In this document: one piece after another, positions 33,668-46,000 of the stretch
Layout: the number at the start of each line of letters is the position of its first letter
Numbering within the stretch: position 1 is the stretch's first letter
From: Septoria linicola
Taxonomy: Eukaryota > Ascomycota > Dothideomycetes > Mycosphaerellales > Mycosphaerellaceae
DNA length: 64,000 bases
Direction: 5' to 3'
Assembly (NCBI GenBank): GCA_024114885.1
Contig: CP099419.1
Coordinates: 1,984,001-2,048,000, forward strand
Made by a program: the position numbers and the translations under genes
Notes under the pieces: generated by a model
Databases searched by the model: none
What the model saw: only the letters and a program-made list of their open reading frames with translations
Told to the model about the DNA's origin: nothing

Positions 33668-36412
33668 TAGCTCCGCGTACTCTAGACTACTTACTATACT
33701 ATAACTATATCCGCTAGCGTAGGGAGGTAGGTTATATTCTACTAGAGATCTAATCTACTCTTTACTACTCCTTTCGAGTTACTATTACTAAACGCACCCT
33801 CGAGCGCATACTATCTATATTGTCTATTCGACTTAATAAAGACCGTAGTAGAAAGGTATAGAATATTCTAAATAATAAAGATAAACTCTAGATATATATA
33901 GACTTTATATATAATATCCTATATCTTAAAGATAGCGAAGCTATATAGGTTTTAATAGACGAGGGCTTTAATATTACTATAAGGTAATACTACCGTATTC
34001 GGATTAATAGGCTAGGACTATAGAAGATAGAGAGTAGTACGAATTATATAGAGGTAGAAGTATATATTATAGAAATACTAGTAGTAGAGCTAGATAAGTT
34101 ATTAGTTAAAGTATATAGTAAGAGCAATCTCTATACTTATCTACGGTCTAAATATAATATTATTAGGTAGTAGGCACTCGTAGCTAAACCTTAGATACTC
34201 GTAGCTTATACTCGTAGTAACTAGATTTATCGTATTACTTCTCTACTTAATCCTAAGGGCGTATAGCGTCGTCTCGACTATATAAACGAATACTATAGAG
34301 CTATTATTATACCTAGTCTAGGCTTTACTATCTTAATAGATATATACTATAAGTTTAAGAAGTAGCTTATTTAGATCTACGCTAGTATCTATATCTATTC
34401 GTATTATATAGAGTAGATATATATTAGTCTATCTAGAAGGACAGCTATATTAGTTCTCGCTTAATACCTTATAGTACTACGCGCTATAGGTACTATACCT
34501 TAAATCCTCTAATTAGATCGTAGTATAGAGACTATACTAGCTATAGATACTTATTTTAAGATCTAGAACGTTATCTATACTATAGAGTCGGAGGCCGTAG
34601 TAGCTATAGGTAGTAAGCTATTACTACTATTACGATTTAACTAATACTTTAAGTATAGAACTAGTAAGATAAACTAATATATTAAATTATAGTAGGCTTA
34701 GTAAGCTAAAGCTCTAGCGCTATAGAGAGGATACTTCTATTAATTACTAATAGAGGACTTATACGATAGCGATTTACTTATCGACTATATTACCTTTCTA
34801 GCGATATATATACTAATTATACGCGAGGCTATTAGCGAGTTTATACGAGTATAGAATAGCTATAGGATCTAGAAATAGCCTAAGCGTCTATACGTTATTA
34901 TAGATATTCTATATATACTACGATACTATCTATATATATATATAGTACTAGTAATTAATCTATTCTACTACTAGACGGCGTTCTAGACGAGATTAAAAGG
35001 GAACTAGAGGGCTTTAGTATATAATCGTAACTACTCGCTATAGTAACTCGCTAATAAAATATAGACCTAGAAGCCTATCTACCTATAATAACTCTTAAAT
35101 AGTATAGCTACGCCTTATAGCTATATAGCCTTATACTACCTATAGACGGTAATACTAACTCTACTTCTAGTAAGCGTATTTACTATTATACTTATCTAAT
35201 ACTACGTATACTCGGATTATAGTATATCGTATTATAGTAATAGCCGACGCTTAGTAAGCTTAATAAGCTATTAGCTACACGTAGGTAGATTAATATATAG
35301 TAAATAAGAGATATATTTATAGCCTCTAATAGTATACTAATCCTCGATAAAGATAATAGAATTATAGAGATAGAGTTTACTAACGATCTATAAGTTAATA
35401 ATCCTTAAGAGCTATCCTAATCTATAATAGCCTATAATATAGCGTTAAAAACCCTAGTCTACGAGTATATCTATAAGGCTTAGTAAGTACGTACTTCTAA
35501 ATATTTAACTATTTTTCTCTCTCTTAACCTATACTATTTACTCTCTACTAATCGACCTTATCTATTAGGCTCGCTTACTATAACTATAGCCTAGCCCTAG
35601 AGTAAGTACTATATAATATTAGGCGTTAAATATAACTATATATTTAGTAGTTATCTTTACTATAGTTAATATACTATATATAACTCTAACTCTCTAAATA
35701 AGCGAATCGTCTATAAGCTATCGGTTATACTAGCGCCTACCTTAACGAGTCGCTCTACTATAGCGCCTACGAGTTATACGAGTACTATAGTTACTACTCC
35801 TAGAATAAATACTAGAGCTACTACTAATACCTTCTCTTCGCTTCTTTAGATTACTAATAAAGAGCGTAATATAGCTATTTTTAGGCTTAAGAAAAATACT
35901 GCTCCTAATACTAGTAGTAGATTACTATCGTAGCGTCTAGTATCTACTCTACTACTAAAAGCTAAATAGAAGAAGCTTCTAATTAAGTTCCTTTATATAT
36001 ATAAGCTCTATCTATAGTACGTTACTATTAATAACTCTAGCGTTTAGACGTACTAAGATATCTATCTATACGATACTACTATAGATATATAGACGGATTA
36101 AGACTAGTATACTAGCGATAATATAACTCTTATAGAGTACTTCCTTTCTCGCTATTCGTAGCTACTAGCTACGCTAATTATAGATACTAAGGACTTTAAG
36201 GAGGTCTTCTTCTATACTAGCTTCTAAGAGGACGATTAGCCTAAGTAAGTATCTAAAAGGGTATATATAGACTATTAGAACACTAATATAAGTAGGGCTA
36301 TAGGTATATTTAGATAGCTAAAAGCGAAATAATCTAATAGGTAGGCTTATTTAATTAAGATCTATATATACTAGAGGAAGGGCTCTTAAGTTAAAGCTAA
36401 AAGTAAAGGTAA
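33668..36412. repeat. Unidentified heavily RIP-mutated block
   Basis: About 2.7 kb between the gene-rich side and the first recognisable LTR. It has almost no CA or TG, so a coding remnant, if any, is thoroughly disrupted. I could read long stretches of coding-like residues with Q-to-stop changes, but could not assign a family. It is the oldest target in the visible nest, because Copia-B starts directly after it. Confidence 0.6.
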
Positions 36413-36450
36413 TATTAAGAATATATCCTAGATAGTTAGTCTAGATATAG
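36413..36450 (+). repeat. Copia-B 5' LTR, left fragment
   Basis: 38 bases that match the first 38 of the Copia LTR (TATTAAGAATATATCC, with two TG-to-TA changes against Copia-A). The rest of this LTR resumes at 55980, so the outer LTR element was inserted into it. Confidence 0.85.
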
Positions 36451-36729
36451 TAGTAAGGCAAAGGCCTACCTATATACCGTGCTTAGCAGTTTTGGTACAA
36501 AAGTAAGGTAGTAGCTCGTTTCTAAGATAGTAATATTCACTCTACTTAATTAATTTAATATCCTACGGTCCTAGTATAGGCTCTTAGTCTTAGGACTACT
36601 AGTTTGAGCTCGTTACTACCGGTTAATTAACGTATTATAAGACTATTACTCTCCGAACAGGTCTTATTCTATAGCGACTACTCTTATACCTACCTAGGAG
36701 GTTAGTGTTAGGGTAGTTGTTATCTATTA
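36451..36729 (+). repeat. 5' LTR of outer Gypsy-bearing element
   Basis: 279 bp, beginning TAGTAAGG (TG to TA by RIP) and ending ATCTATTA. It shares GGCCTACCTATATACCGT and CTACGGTCCTAGTATAGG with the 3' copy at 55697-55975. Confidence 0.9.
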
Positions 36730-37649
36730 ATAGAGCCGAAGGTAGAGCTATCTCTTCTCTCTTATACCGGAACTAGAAGCGTAGAGGGTAGATAGTAGCC
36801 TTAAAGCGAGAACTAACGTACTATAAATATAGATAAGAGGCCTAAAAGAAGCCTACGTAAGAGGCGACTTAAAGGGCTATAATAATATAGAAGCCCCTAG
36901 AATATAGATATCGCTCTAACTCGGAAAAGTTATAAACCTCTAGTACCCCTTAGTATAGATCTATTTAGTAATTACTATATAGATAGTAAAGCGACTTACT
37001 ATATCGGAGATTTACTCGAGGTCTCTATACCTATAATAGTCTTCGATTAGACCTCGGTTTAGCGTGAAAACGCTCTCGTTTAGATAGCGTAGAGGCTATA
37101 GGATAGGCCGGACCCGTCTAAGCAATCTCGTATCTCCTAGTATATAGATCGCTTAGAATAAGCCCTAGTACGGCGTTAGACGCTAATCGTTTAGCTAAGG
37201 ACACTAATTACGTCTAAGGCCCTAGACCCGGTATATAGTATAGGCTAACGTAATATTATACTACTATAGTTACTTAGCGAATTACCCGAATAAGCGAGAC
37301 GGACGCGCCTAGCTATAAACGGTCGAACTATACGACACGATATGCCTTACTTATTAGGTATAATTAATACAGCCCCGGTATTATAAGAAAAGTATAACGT
37401 TTACCTTCTAATAGCTAATAAAATTTTAGACCCTTGTTTTTTAATTATCTTTTTAAACGATAACTATATTTTATTTAAAAACCTTAATTAAGGAGAGTAT
37501 AATACACTCTTAGAACACCTTCGAACGAGCTCTATAAGTAAATTAGTATCTATTAGCCGGCCTAAAACACTAGAGAGTAGCTTATCTAACCTACTTAATA
37601 AGTAAATTTAAAGATTACTAGTAAAGCTACTACCTACTTTTACTTTATT

Positions 37650-40600
37650 CTCTCTACTAGATAACGACATATCTATAGAAGCGGAGGACTAAGGAGGTAC
37701 TAACCTTAACCCTAATACTAATATCTTTTAAGGACCGAACTTAGGAGGTAGACTATCTATAGCGTAGTTCTAGCTACTTATAGAGACTATCTAAGTAACC
37801 TAAAGCTAGAAGGTAATTATCGCTTAGGTTCCGCTACTACCTAGCTCGGACTAGAATCCCTTCTTTAATAGGGAGAACGTAACCGAGTATATTAAGCGCT
37901 TTAAAGTACTATATAGTAACTACGCTATCCTACTTATTAATAATAATAAATAGCTTTACGAGAAGTTACTTACTTAGGTTACGGTTATCTAACGTAGACG
38001 ATACTAGCGCCTTAATAGTTTCTACGACTAAGACTACGCTAAGTTCAAGGAGTTAATTATTAAGGAGTACTAAAAGTACGATAATATATATATACTCGGA
38101 AACCGCCGCTATATAGAGAACCTTTATAAGGTTAACTATAGCGAGGATAATAATCTCTTAGAGTACTTAAGGTAGTTTATGCTCTACTCTAATACTATAC
38201 CTACTTCGTATATAGACAAGCGTTCTCGTACTCTTCTGTTTATACGAGGCCTTCTATTTCGTTTCGGTAAGAGGCTCTAGGCCTATCTTAGGTTAGATCT
38301 TAATAATAAGGACTTAGATTATAGTAAGCTCTTAAAGACAGCCTAGCGTTAGATTAATAGTAATAAGGACTTTAAAACAGAAGTATATAACGAAGGTAGT
38401 AGAGACGTCTAGTAGTTATACGAAGTAGTAAAGAAGTCCGCCCTAAGACTAAACTCTAAGTTTAAGGCTAGAGAAACGGTAGTCTATAAAGGCCATAAAC
38501 CGGTAAGCGTCGATAATATTACTACTAGTATATAAGACCTCGTGATTACTATAATTCGTTAGCTCGAAGAAGGAGGCCCGTAGCTGCTACGCTCGTCGAT
38601 AGGACAGCGGGCGAAGTCTTACGATCACGACTATCTATATATTCTAAGGCCTACTTATAGCTAGGAGATTTCGATTAACTTAGCTATAATAGATAATAGG
38701 TTAATAATTAAGGCCTACGTAGCGATCGCTCTAAAGATTTTAGGTTATTAGATATATAGGCTCGAAGGCTATATAGCTATAAACTACGAGTACCTATAGT
38801 AGTTCGAGACTAAGGGCTTAATATATAGAGATCTAAAGACCGGTATTATATACTATAGAACGCCTCGCCTAGGTACAGAAAAGATATAGTACTACTAGGA
38901 TAAGGAACTATTAAAGCTATTCGTATTAATAGGAGTATTAGAGTAGCGCTACGAGAAGATCGATCTTGAAAATATAGATCGTTTATTAACGCTAAGAGCG
39001 AGCTAGTAGAGGATAGCGAACAAGGTAGCTAGTATTAATAGTCCCGTTAATATTAGTTAAGTCGCTTCTATTATATAGGAGGATTAGAACGATCTAATCG
39101 GTACCTACGTAGCTAGAGATAGCGTAAAGATAAAGCGGAACCTAAACCCTTCTCGTCTAGTTAGAGGATAGCTAATAGGAGTATAGAAGCGGATTACGAC
39201 CTAGGCTATAGCTATAAGAACCTATGCTTATCGTCACCCCTATATTAAAGAGGTTAAAGATAAGAACTAGCTAGCTCCTTACCTTATAGATATAAAAGAG
39301 TTAGAGGATTCTTAAACTTAGAGACGTAATAACGATAAGATCGAGGATAAGTAGATATATAACTACCTAAACGGTCTACTAGTTCTAGTCGCTCCTACGT
39401 ATACTTAAAAGTAGAAGAAGGCTAAGGAGCCTCCGAAGACTAAGTATACGAATAACTACCTTCGAGCTACGTACGCTAATAATAACGCTAACGTCTTCTA
39501 GATAGACAAAATACTCGAATCTAAGATCTAGTTAAGCTTAGTAGAGATTATTCTCTATAGCGAGCGAGCGTCGTATTCCTTATAGAGTCGTGTTCTAAAC
39601 GACACAGATCTATATAAGAAGCTTAATAAGCTCCGTATAAAGAAGCGTACAAATAGAGGTAGTAGAGCTAAGATTAGCGTATATTCTCTACTATCTAAAG
39701 CCTTCTACGATACAGCGGAGGAGCTAACGAAAGCTGTTTTAGCGACCGATATTAAGGCCTTCCGGGTTACCGCTATAGCGATTAATATAGTTAAGCCTAG
39801 GCCCGCTTCTAAGCTTTATAAGTAGACTAATAACATCCTTCTATTATTTAATAATATCTATTAAATTGTTCTAAGTATCTACGTGCCTACGAAGTACGGC
39901 CCTCGAATAATAGCTTATAAGTCTTTAATCGACGAGAGGGCTAAGTTAATAATTATACCGATCGAACACGTTCGAAAGCTTTAAGTCGGTATAACCCCTC
40001 TTAGTAATATTACTATAGGAGGAGTCGGAGGTAAGGTTACTTTTATTAGGTACTACCTAGAGGTGTTAATCGATACCTTTAGCGTAAGAGTTACGATACT
40101 ATTTCTAGTCTTACTAGCGAACGGCCTAATCTTACTTAGCCGACTATAGGCGCGGCGGGTACGCCTAGCTTCTAAGAACTACGATAATAGCTCTTAGGAG
40201 GGCTTAATTAGTACTCTAGACGGCTGTATTATTATATTTACCGGCTTTAATAGCCGTAGTAATATACGAACTATAGAATAGGTCCTAGGAAAAGCTAGAA
40301 TACTAAGGAACTAGCTCTAGTCGACGGTACGAGTATAGTAGGGGCTCTAATACGTATATCGCGTTAAGATTCGATAGAAGTCGGTGTCCGAACTCTGACT
40401 TTTAGTAATTACTAGCTAAAGGATATAGGGTATACTATCGAGGACTCTAGATCTTATAATAGTAAGGAGTAGGGAGAGGGATTATAAGCTTTTCAAGCTT
40501 CTACTACCCTTTCCGTACAAGGTTTAGTAGTTAGAGGTAAAAACTCTACTTAGGAGGGTTAGCTAGTAGAACGTTCTATAGTTACCTTTTTAAATAATAA

Positions 40601-42509
40601 TTACGTTATACCTCCTATACTATACTTTAAACTATACTAGTAGTATAGATAGATAAGCGATTAGTACTAGTATTCGTTTATAGTTACTAACAGCCCTAAA
40701 CTCCTAGAGAATCAAGTCTTTAACTACCTTACGTAGTAGTTATCGTATATAAAGGTAATCTACTTCGGAGACTATTTTATAGTAGACTTAATTAGATAAA
40801 GTACCTCTCTATAGTAACAGCTCGAGCTATTAAGACGGGTTAATTATAGCTAGACTTAAACATAGTATAACTATCTCGTAGTAGCGGCCGTCGAAGGTAA
40901 TATCGCTAAATTCAGCTAAAATAGTCGACTTAAGAAGCTTTTACTAGCTACTAGCGAAGCCGAACTAGCTTATACTAGCGAGCGAGACTTGTACTAGGGT
41001 ATTAGGTACAGTTTTAAAGATACTATACTAGTATCTTAATCGAGCTAAAGTTCGAATTATAAGGGCGAATACTTAATAATTACCTATACGAAGCTTAGAG
41101 AGGCGGAGCTAGCTATCTAAGAACCTAGACCCTACGACGAGGTTATTTCCGATAAAGTAGATAACGAGCTTAGCGAAGAGACGTACGTTATCTCAGCCGC
41201 TATTAACATAGTAGCGGAGAGAGCTCGTAATAAAGAAGCTATAGAGTAGTAGAAGCTAGATAATTATATTAGCGCCTATACTCTTTATAAGCGAGTTACC
41301 GACAAGATTAAACTAGTAAATACCGATATTACTATAACTAATAGCTTAAACCCTAGCGGATTAAAGGACTAGCGACAGACTTATATTAAGAAGGAAGTAG
41401 CTATACTACCTAGTACTAGACCTTACGATAGTAAGTACCTAACTAAGAGGTTCTCGACGATCGAGCCTAGATTATACCTTACGCCCGAACGGCTTATAAA
41501 GTTCAAACCTAGTATAGAACTACTACTAAAGGAGCTGGATTTATTATACTATATACTAAGGAACTAAGAAGCTACCTTTACGTAGGACTTTACGTATTTA
41601 GGCCGAATTAATCCTAATATTACTCTACTATAGAAGATTTAGATAGTTTCTTACGAGCTATAGTAGTATCTAGGCTTTAAGCTAAACCTATCTCTACGAT
41701 ATATCGTAGAGGATATACTAAGACAACGAATCTAAGCTAGAACTCTTAAGCTATACTACGGTACCTATCGAAACCTATACTTCCTTATTAGTAAGAAGAT
41801 AGAGGTAGGTAAGCTAAAGAAGTATCGGTTAATTAACGTAGCTTAGAAGTTTAATCAAGTTACCGTAAGAGATTCGAACTTACTACCTAACGCTAAGGGT
41901 TTCTCTAAGGACTTTACCGGTTACGCGCTAGCCTCGTTAGTTAATATCTTCTCCGGATATAACTAAATCCTACTCGATGAATTATATAGAGACCTTATAG
42001 GCTTCGACTTACTACTAGGACTGTTACGGTAGATAACGTTACTATAAGAAGCTACGAATTCTATTACCTAGTTCGTTCGTATTATTAATTAAGTACTTAT
42101 AGAGTATGTCTCGTATAAGGTATAGCCGTTCCTTAATAATATTAGTATTAAAGAGCCTAAGACGAAGTACGATAGTAAAGAGGTTAAACCTAGCCTCCGC
42201 TGTTACGTTATTAAACATATTATAGCTATAGACGACGTTCTCTATAATATAGAACGAGCTAATATAATAGTAGCTTTTAATAAGCTATAGCTCTATTACG
42301 AATAGTTAGTAATCGTTAGCTACCTTACTAGTATTAATAGTCGCTATCTAGACTTCGTAAGAGTAGCGAAGATTAAGAAATAGCCGATACTAGAGAATTA
42401 GAAGGAGGTTCGAATCTTCCTCGGCGTAGTTACGTACTACTACGTCTAGGTTAAAGGTTTTACGATTATCCTTACTCTGCTATTTAAACTCTTATAGAAG
42501 GATACTAAG
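37650..42509 (+). pseudogene. Gypsy gag-pol remnant, part 1 (gag, protease, reverse transcriptase)
   Basis: In the plus frame, reading the stops as former Gln/Trp, the segment at about 37.75-39.3 kb looks like a gag with conserved NNYAILL and YIDKRSRTLLFIRGL. Later comes a retropepsin-like stretch near 39.9-40.2 kb. The reverse transcriptase is near 41.8-42.5 kb, with LINVAQKFNQVTVRD, YALASLVNIFSGYNQI and VRIFLGVVTYYYVQVKGF, all of fungal Gypsy type. Catalytic positions are damaged and stops are many. The frame is cut at 42509 by the Copia-A insertion and resumes at 48809. Confidence 0.85.
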
Positions 42510-42787
42510 TGTTAAGAATGTATCCTAGATAGTTAGTCTAGATATAGACTTCTAAGCATGGTTCTAGATACCTAAGGCATCTACCTAAGGCTTAGTAAGA
42601 GGTATATCTTGCTTCTCTTTCTTCTCTTCTTAGATAACTAACTTAATCAACTTTGTATTTGGTTCCTAGCATATTACTACTATACTATATATATAAGTTA
42701 GTTTAAGATTAATCCTCTATTCTTCTTTACTACGCTATACCCTCCTTAACATTGTATAGTATCTACAAACGCCCTCCACTTTTAATA
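42510..42787 (+). repeat. Copia-A 5' LTR
   Basis: 278 bp. It differs from the 3' copy by about 17 positions by eye, all of them transitions. Confidence 0.92.
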
Positions 42788-42799
42788 GGTTATAAGCCC
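42788..42799 (+). other. Putative primer-binding site of Copia-A (half initiator-tRNA type)
   Basis: GGTTATAAGCCC directly after the 5' LTR. With one TG-to-TA reversal it matches the reverse complement of the eukaryotic initiator tRNA-Met anticodon arm (GGGCUCAUAACC), the primer type known for Drosophila copia. Copia-B has GGTTATAAGCCT at 56219-56230. Confidence 0.5.
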
Positions 42800-43019
42800 G
42801 GGTTTGTATACTAAATAGGAGTAACCTATGTTAGTACAGGTTACTTGTATCCCTTATAGTTTATAGAAAACATTTAGGGCCTAGAAGTTTCCCTAACTAT
42901 ATTACTAACGAAGCTAGTTTGTACCTAGTAGTATATAAGTTAGTAAAGATCTCTATAAGATAGTAGTATGTTTCTACTTTATTAATACCTGCCTAGTTCT
43001 CTACTATTGTACCTAGTAT

Positions 43020-46000
43020 CACTAGAGTTAGAAGAGGCTACTTAGCCTTCCTACTACCTAGTAATAGAAACTCTACTAAGAGAGAAAGATCTAAGTCTTA
43101 GTAATTTCCTAAATACGAGGAATCCCTATCCCTTAGAGCTAGTCTCCCTACTATAAGAAATTACCCTTCTCTAGAATCCTTAGCTAGTCTAAAGTATTCT
43201 ACTAATCATTTATTCTATTCACCTATTTCTATAATAGACTAAGAGGACAAGAAGAGCTAAAGGATTCTAATCCTAGATAGAACTAACTAGAAGAGATAGT
43301 TCAAGCTATAGACAGACAAGCTAGAAGGAAAGGACCAGTTCTAGGCAATTAGCTAACTAATTGTTAGAGGGAACCTATATACAGTTTAGTAGGACACTAG
43401 TCTTTAGATATATGTTACTTAGAATCAATACTTCTTAAAAGACAATATAGTATATAGGTTTAGTATTAGATACAGTATTAGTAAAGATAATAAGATAGAG
43501 CTAGAGACATAGTATATTACTATACTAGTAGCTAAGATATAGGTGATTCTCTAGAATAAGTATAACAGAGTCCTAAAGTCCTATACTATAGGTCTAATTA
43601 AGTAGTTTATTATATTTAGGATATCACCTAATAAAACAATTAGGGAAGTATAGAGACACCTTAGAGGCCTAGGTAAGAGGATTACTAAGATTGATTCTTA
43701 GGAAGCCTACTACTAGAGCTAAGAGAAAAGGCTGAAACATCTCCTATAGTCCCTACCTATATTATACTAAGTAGCTAAGGATACTATTATAACCTAACTA
43801 TCCTTAGATATAGACACTATTCTCCTTCTACTTAAGTCCTAAGAGGTAAGAGACAATCTAGATAAGATAGATATAGGTCTAGCTATATTCTATTCTAGGT
43901 AGCTCTACTAAGGAAAGTCCCTACTAATATACTAGCTCTATAAGAAAAAGAAGTACTAGTTAAAGGATTGTCCTAACCTCCCTACTACTAAGGAACTATC
44001 CTAGTAGAGAAACAGTACTAAGAACTAGAAGGACCCTTAGGGATCATTCCTTAGAGGGAGGGTTAGAAGATCCTCTTTACTAAGGAATACTAGATATATT
44101 AAGAAAGCTGTCTATAAGTCATTATTATATAATAAGCTAAAGAAGGTTGTCTAGAAAATAGGCAAGTAGCTTCAAAGGATAGAAAAGTCTAGAAAGCTTC
44201 TAAAGAAAGGATTTTTAGCCTAGGAGTCTAGTTCTAGTTCTAATTCTAGAACTTACTCTAGTTCTAGAAGTAATAATAATTCCTTATTAGAAGATAATAA
44301 CTAAGATAAGTTGGCCTATTCTATAATTAAGGCTAAAGGCAAGTTGTTACCCTAAGAATAGCTCTTAGATTCCTATACCTTATCCTATATAACTGACTAA
44401 CTATCCTTCTTCAGATTAGTAAAGCTACTAAAGAAGAAAGTGTAGATCAAGGTAGGAGGAGGATACCTCTATATAACCTACTCTAGACTAGTATAGATAA
44501 AGAGAATCTTAGAAGGAGAAGTTCTACTTAATAGGGTACTATTTGTTCTTAATCTTAGAGTAAATCTTATATTATAAGATCAGTTTAGTAAGTAATTTAG
44601 AGTCTAGAAGCCTGATTTTACTCTTACCTTCCTAGATAGCTAAATAGTTATAAAGACTAAGCTAGTTAGAGGTATTCTATTTGTTAGTAAGATATTACCT
44701 CTCCTATAGGAAAAGTTATATTACTTACTATGTAATCCTATAAAGGTTAATAATACCTATACTACCTTATTAGAGAAGGATCTAAAACAGTAAGAGCTAT
44801 AGTATAGAAGATTTGCATACTTTAGAAGAGGGTTACTCTTAAACCTTTATAAAGTTACTAACCTAAAGGAAAGAATTCTAATTCCTAACTAGGAAGAGTA
44901 TAAGTATAGGATCTATATAATAGGTAAGATAAAGAAACACCTAGGCAAGTCTATTAAGAGAAGACCTAAAAGATTAGCCCTTATATTAGTAGATATCTAT
45001 AGACTATTACTATTATTAGTAAAAGGTTTTATATAGTAGCTTAAGATTGTTAATAACTTCTTAAGAAAGAAATAAACATTTCTACTCAAGGCTAGATTAG
45101 ATATACTAACTACTCTTTAGAACTAGAAGATCAAGGTAGAAAGGTAGTTAGTAGTACTCCTTAAGTCTATAAGGGCTAACAATGCTAGAGAGATTACTAC
45201 TTTAATTAAATAGTAGGAGAAGGACTTTGGAATTACTCTTAAGCTAACTAAGGCCTATAATTTACTCTAGAATAGAGTAGTTAAGAGGTCTATCCAAATA
45301 TTAGAGGCCTCTATTAGAGCAATACTTAAAGAAAGCAAGATACCTATTAAGTTTTAGCTAGAAGCCCTTAAAGCACAGGTATATATAAGGAACAAGCTTC
45401 TAAATAGACCTGATATTAAAGGATTCAAGCTCTTACCTAATAAAGCTTTTAATAGGATCAAACTAATAGTCTCCTATCTTAAGGTATAGGGATATAGAGC
45501 TGTAGTATATATAGATACAAGAGTACAGCCTTAGTAGGCAAAGAGTAACAAACTAATAAACAGAGGAAAGGATACTATGTTTATTAGATACTATAATAAT
45601 ATAGTAAAGGTATAGAAGTTCTAGGAGCTAGATATGAAGGCTATTAAGTAGTATACTAATATAATCTTCTTTGAAGATAAGCTAGGTAGAGAATTAGACT
45701 TAAATATTAAGATTAAGAATCTCCCTAGTTCAGCTCTAGAAAGAAGACCTGTTAGAAGGCTAAGAACTATTAGCTAGCCTACTCTATAAGCTAGTAGGAG
45801 TACCCTAGGTGCTCCTAGTCTAGGCTAGTAGAAGCCTCCTCCCTCTTAGCTATTAGTATAGGTTTAGGAAGGAAAGAAACTCTTTATATAACTTCTACCT
45901 CTACTAGAAGATATAGAAGAGTATAGAAAATTCCTAGACTAAGAGAAAGTTAAGAAAGAATCTAAGAATTCTACCTAAGAAACTATAGAGGTAGATTAGG

